Origin: Saprospiraceae bacterium | Lineage (GTDB): Bacteria > Bacteroidota > Bacteroidia > Chitinophagales > Saprospiraceae | Direction of reading: 5' to 3' | DNA length: 58,559 nucleotides | Assembly: GCA_022842725.1 (NCBI GenBank) | Contig: JALHOZ010000029.1 | Span: 1 to 58,559, forward strand | Part shown: positions 57,801 through 58,559 of the stretch, in pieces | Numbering within the stretch: the stretch's first letter is position 1 | How the letters are laid out: every line of letters begins with the position of its first letter | Notes under the pieces: model-generated | What the model was told of the DNA's origin: nothing | The model's database searches: none | What the model saw: only the letters and a program-made list of their open reading frames with translations | Program-made: the position numbers and the translations under genes

Positions 57801-58559
57801 TATACAACTTTATTTAGGTACACGTCTTCAGTATGAAATCATTGATAATTGTAACGGAAACAGATGTTGGGGTTATGTGACCTTTGAAGACAAATACCCA
57901 CCGGTTATCAATTGCGAAGATATCGAAATCATATGTGTTGAGGAGCCAAGATTATATATTCCTTTTACAGAACCCAATTTCATAGGTCTGCCACAAATTA
58001 CAGACAACTGTGATGGAGCTTTAGATAATTTGGGAATGTCTTACACACAATTTGGAAATGGTTGTAATAAAACTATCGTAAGAAGATGGCAGACATACGA
58101 TAATTACGGCAATTACTCTAATGAATGTATCCAAACGATTACGATTCGACCATTAAGTTTTGCAGAAATTTTTGCACCAAATCCTTTGGTTGTTCTTCCT
58201 TGCAATACTCCGACCGATCCTAATTCTATATTTGCCTTTACAGGAAATATAAATGATGCCTTTGCTTTTGTAGTTAATAATGGAGAGACATTTGCAATAT
58301 CCGGACAAACTTGTAATATCATTGCTTCATATACAGACCAGATTGTTGACGCATGTGGCCCTCATTGTCACGGTAACAAAAAAGTTATCCGGACATGGCA
58401 ATTTATTGACTGGTGTGAAGGAATTATATCTTTGCCTGTAACTCAGTTGATCAAATCTGCAGACCTTGAAGGTCCTACATTCATTTTGAAAGATACCACA
58501 GTGACAACTTCACCTTGGTATTGTGCAGCTGACTTTGACCTTCCAAGACCTTGGGAGTT
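48850..58559 (+). CDS. Giant secreted metzincin metalloprotease with modular repeats (3' end outside window)
   Basis: One open frame from the ATG at 48850 to the right edge (3,236 residues visible). A signal peptide (...[17 protein letters not shown]) and a propeptide-like region precede a reprolysin-type catalytic domain: zinc motif H355-E-I-G-H359-x5-H365 and Met-turn M389 (IMGYAGIC). A beta domain (about 555-655), a lamin-tail domain (about 665-825), Cys-rich segments, two copies of a 200-residue module (52.1-52.8 and 53.3-53.9 kb), two copies of another (54.6-55.1 and 55.65-56.15 kb), three 90-residue repeats (56.58-57.35 kb) and HYR-like segments follow. A T9SS sorting domain is expected past the edge but is not seen. 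The substrate is presumably protein outside the cell. Confidence 0.9.
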   Translation, partial: MKNFISRFYTCCTSTLNKFIPILIGLLMLQPFTSEGQIWNPIESSEITTQTGTRDIIPNKFQLYRVDDDQIKAILDAAPTEEEKEAGNLTPADNVVIKLGLPDGESEEFLIYEYKMMEAGLATLFPEFKTYYGQSLSNPYNHVRIDYTSHGLRAMIISPDGNIFIDHYQRNDKNHKVVYYKKDYSKPVTWFCGVPGNGYTDKDKNNAGSRIGDCGIRHIYRIAVAATGEYTTFHGGTLALALAAIMTTMNRVNGVFEREAAVRMILVGNNNLIIYTNAATDPYTNGDPGLMIDENQANIDAVIGNANYDIGHVFGTNSGGLAGLGVTCATGAKALGVTGSSTPIGDPFDIDYVAHEIGHQFNANHTQYNNCNRNDPTSVEPGSASTIMGYAGICPPDVQSNSNDYFSTASLYEIRPFVVSNGCDIEVVLTNSAPTVAPLSNYSIPASTPFFLTASASDPNGSLTYCWEQIDIFTGTLRIMPPAATNIDGPMFRSLTPVASPTRYFPNLPDVLNNVNPTWEELPSIGRPMNFRVTVRDNFATAGCTGEAQNIVTTVSGTGPFLVTSPNTAVLYAGNSAQTITWNVAGTTAAPINCANVNILLTTDGGATFTTLVSNTPNDGTQSVTIPNITTSTARVWIQCSNNIFYDVSNVNFSIQAAASPCSTIFFSEYVEGTSNNKALEIYNPTASTITLTGNATVRIYFNGSPTVGNTINLTGTIAPYDVFVLANNSANASILAQADQTSGSLTFNGDDAVELVFSSTTVDVIGQIGFDPGTEWGTGLTSTADNTIRRKSTITVGDNIGSNAFDPSIEWDGFATDNFSGLGSHTSDCQVTCPDFTNFTPNNVTIINSTCQTGCVVNGGMISITNNCPTGSTMEFSTNGGMTWTTVLPVYLQQGPGQTIITRCNCDDDNNISSSESLPVVTAPGTCIIPGTPVIEINNNICPSTEGGIGATGCNGTNEVLEWSLDNMTWTNFAPFYDGSSFTVYARCRNTVTGCIGGVATAQTQPEICADCPLIIINSVNQECTDIGVYDLTVCFSADILLPEEEFLVEIGGTIYGPYLYTDYETTTMGEYCITIAGLISDGESNIAVFISHLGVPPAVPVINGSATIEPEWGTPHVTSDGLAGWAGVNVGDLYITSDVEYFYFGVNLNAAANWQSWGFAINTLNGPMNGGADEVWNYQIDYGHAELPDYVIKGNFTGYAEIRQPLPGGGNNPVLLNLPSSDFVANPNGMIEVRVLKSTFGFPGELDVQFYVSGNNGSEHATFDAVPDDQVAVSWNHNGQNGNPPPTILDNYAPTFFVESNILCSIDAEYDEVPCIDCPDLSPITADVQYCVGDISVPLTAQTNYGGNLVWYDEVPGGTVTSLPGAPTPSTTVPGTTTYYVTEEVGGCESPYSTITVTVGQIDIISVTQTCTTPGNFDLIICFSASNQGSAQQFSVFINGQQFGPFEYMDYQSEGNYCIEIENAGITTPLEEVTVIVKDEGDVVNATPVLNGTFDGTTVWGNPVAVADQTEGWAGANARNLYIIQDENYFYLGAEVVAQNWQSWAFLINSKPGGGTTDSWSRQIDYVHTNAPDNVFRGTFSNYAELHTWNGMAWTGYNQQPNTEYGVSTSWVETRILKSAIGNPSQINVQFYITGNDNAHGSFDAVPDDDNAISWNESGNRTQLNNYAPAFALEGPGSAMCMDMYTFLPQSCGNWFISDPCVCNNNATVSGNDGTFNEVITVNGPAGQIVTGTCTGCTPSALTFTEGPAGTYISNTFTHVDNLGYVATLFSGGMSFGTIGNKCAYPDVTIDPFGPVANCINSPDFPLTATVVGDDGSGTYVWSGTGVNGTNFNPSGLTPGNYNILVQYDGVDNGNVSPDGGITPAYPGCIQPAAFDVVVEETVSPPDIDDITVCEGGSTLIMAGTITTPVGSPVSVTYNFEGDNPAATTTNNMFATGSNAVIGSGISGLSYPAGCGSLDAMSASSWTQPSEVSAVANNDYFEYVVTNSSLTNTLVISGFSFSGRISGTGPTNWAFYQGTNPSGFAGMTTAASTPTPCGNYSTNTLNYIVAPGGNIIFRIYAWGNTPAQSAGTFRIDDVVISGTSNEPSNNFKFYTQNPIVGGIMPIAMGSEYDPMTTLGNSPQSIWVTECAPDGCESLPTEVVVTVLENPTINAPLLDPLCEPGFYNINDLDFNEDPTGGIFTYHNTGMDAESGINPILSGLDNINTTRTIYVRYTLTNGCFDIDTLEVIINPRPPAPDVPAVVNTCEGESPLIKVNVQNYAVNFTWDFEANINGEGISNNPALASNGPVQTNGTGLNSVGFQPAGSGCGNAITSAGYEVGNNSLAAAVASQEYFEFCAGMPENGILFTGITGASIRHRASGTGPISWAIVAANNLNTPLMSGTVGTGCVLNTGTFTANMATCYRVYYWGAGGITGTLRIDDFTLQAQYINNATYRFYDEDPVINPNATPVFTGDCYQTTLTVADGQTTFWVTCQNPITNCISLPAVVTAQVFPDPTITVFNSCIGGGNVTFQVSGATGGTWSVSGGGTINPVTGVFTPAMAGCFTATYSAPGNCNDTQSFVVFPASPISPLVSNTCNANIFVPVLPTVTGFTAQYSFNGGSTWGTTNTSPTTPGCYQIVTRYILTAACGNTPAGATGPAACQQSSVATAVIFPAAPAAPIVSNTCNTAITIPVLPVVTGFRPEYSFDGGTTWSTNNVSSTIPGCYTARSRYVLAVACGTAYPAGTTAPAGCLQSPVTNAVIFPTPPAISMPAATCMTSFQLPVVTPVNNFTVEYSINGGPFTSAPVTNMTPGCYNIIVRYVLTSACGTIASGSTGPQGCTNSNTVTANVLPIPDVLDQPDILVCNLEQIVPLPFTSTIVVPPCLGTSITYNWTNSNPGIGLPASGTGNIPSFIAQNPGLAIITVTPVITLNGVTCLGESVSFNIVVHQPVAMACNDNLNISVDATCSVQTFVDMFLEGTYNYFFYDVKFFIYEGVEIDINDIQLYLGTRLQYEIIDNCNGNRCWGYVTFEDKYPPVINCEDIEIICVEEPRLYIPFTEPNFIGLPQITDNCDGALDNLGMSYTQFGNGCNKTIVRRWQTYDNYGNYSNECIQTITIRPLSFAEIFAPNPLVVLPCNTPTDPNSIFAFTGNINDAFAFVVNNGETFAISGQTCNIIASYTDQIVDACGPHCHGNKKVIRTWQFIDWCEGIISLPVTQLIKSADLEGPTFILKDTTVTTSPWYCAADFDLPRPWE
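52141..53900 (+). repeat. Duplicated about 200-residue module in the giant protease
   Basis: Two copies share G-W-A-G..N...LYI..D..YFY.G, NWQSW, (E)[17 protein letters not shown]-(N/T)-F..YAE, R-(V/I)-LKS...G.P...(D/N)VQFY-(V/I)-(S/T)-GN and FDAVPDD...SWN...NYAP-(T/A)-F. The FDAVPDD motifs are 1,140 bp apart. The strand pattern resembles DOMON/CBM9-like sugar-binding domains of secreted enzymes; this is inference. Confidence 0.75.
54607..56160 (+). repeat. Second duplicated module in the giant protease
   Basis: Copies begin YNFEGDN (54607) and WDFEANI (55654), 1,047 bp apart, and end FRIDDV (55072) and LRIDDF (56107). Between are N-(N/P)..A..S/T-N and PAG-(S)-GCG motifs, a segment with S-G-T-GP-(T/I)-(N/S)-WA-(F/I), and Y-x-W-G. 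Each copy is flanked by an Ig-like segment. Confidence 0.7.
56584..57350 (+). repeat. Three tandem 90-residue Ig-like repeats
   Basis: First-cysteine codons at 56584 (SNTCNAN), 56851 (SNTCNTA) and 57121 (AATCMTS), spaced 267 and 270 bp. Each continues (P)-V-(L/V)-P...(F)...(E/Q)-YS-(F/I)-(N/D)-GG and (P)-GCY...RY-(I/V)-L...ACG. Cys pairs suggest one or more disulfides per unit. Confidence 0.75.

Noticed and set aside
49303-58322. Minus-strand open frames within 49.3-58.3 kb
   Set aside because: They are antisense to the continuous giant protease frame, which keeps recognisable domains and repeats throughout.

Overview
The window comes from a member of the Bacteroidota, most likely a Saprospiria/Saprospiraceae-like marine or sludge bacterium. 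Evidence: type IX secretion (T9SS) sorting domains of both type A and type B, several TAnnTTTG (-7) promoter elements, two TonB-dependent receptors with carboxypeptidase-regulatory-like N-termini, a eukaryote-like class Ia ribonucleotide reductase, A+T-rich DNA, and very long cysteine-rich multi-repeat surface proteins. Placement below the phylum is inference. No insertion sequence, phage, CRISPR array or rRNA was seen.

Layout. (1) 1-12153 (minus): most of a giant secreted repeat protein (at least 4,051 residues) whose type B T9SS sorting domain runs off the left edge. (2) 12505-16419: the nrdB-nrdA operon (minus) with a terminator and a 440-base upstream region holding a palindromic pair of perfect DnaA boxes plus a third box. 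(3) 16420-19447 (minus): SpoU-family RNA methyltransferase, DUF368/PopT-type polyprenyl-phosphate translocase, and a zinc phospholipase C/P1-nuclease-fold protein. (4) 19628-26272: a small secreted protein, a T9SS type A protein with lamin-tail and type-1 copper domains, a plus-strand cluster (M20 amidohydrolase, aspartoacylase-like enzyme, unknown protein, methyltransferase) and an FMN reductase. (5) 26465-30928: an Oar-like TonB receptor and a lipoprotein with an internal duplication. (6) 31097-35718 (minus): DoxX, tRNA-Leu(TAA), tRNA-Gly(GCC), M48 protease, unknown protein, DciA-like DUF721 protein and RecF. (7) 35765-40924 (minus): a surface-polysaccharide export/assembly cluster (Wzx, Wzz-like, Wzy/WaaL-like, YbhN-like). 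(8) 41155-46528 (plus): P-loop/DRTGG protein, a TPP riboswitch controlling a TonB receptor (a predicted thiamin importer), DinB-like protein and HMG-CoA lyase. (9) 46537-48605: TilS (minus) and a lipoprotein (plus). (10) 48850-58559 (plus): the first 3,236 residues of a second giant secreted protein, a metzincin metalloprotease followed by duplicated and triplicated modules.

How it fits together. The two giant genes, the lamin-tail/cupredoxin protein and the polysaccharide cluster point to heavy investment in the cell surface. The centre is mostly housekeeping: dNTP synthesis, replication/repair (RecF, DciA), tRNA modification and lipid-carrier recycling. The clearest regulatory elements are the TPP riboswitch at 42507-42583 and the DnaA-box cluster upstream of nrdB. 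All domain calls are from reading the sequence; none was tested against a database.
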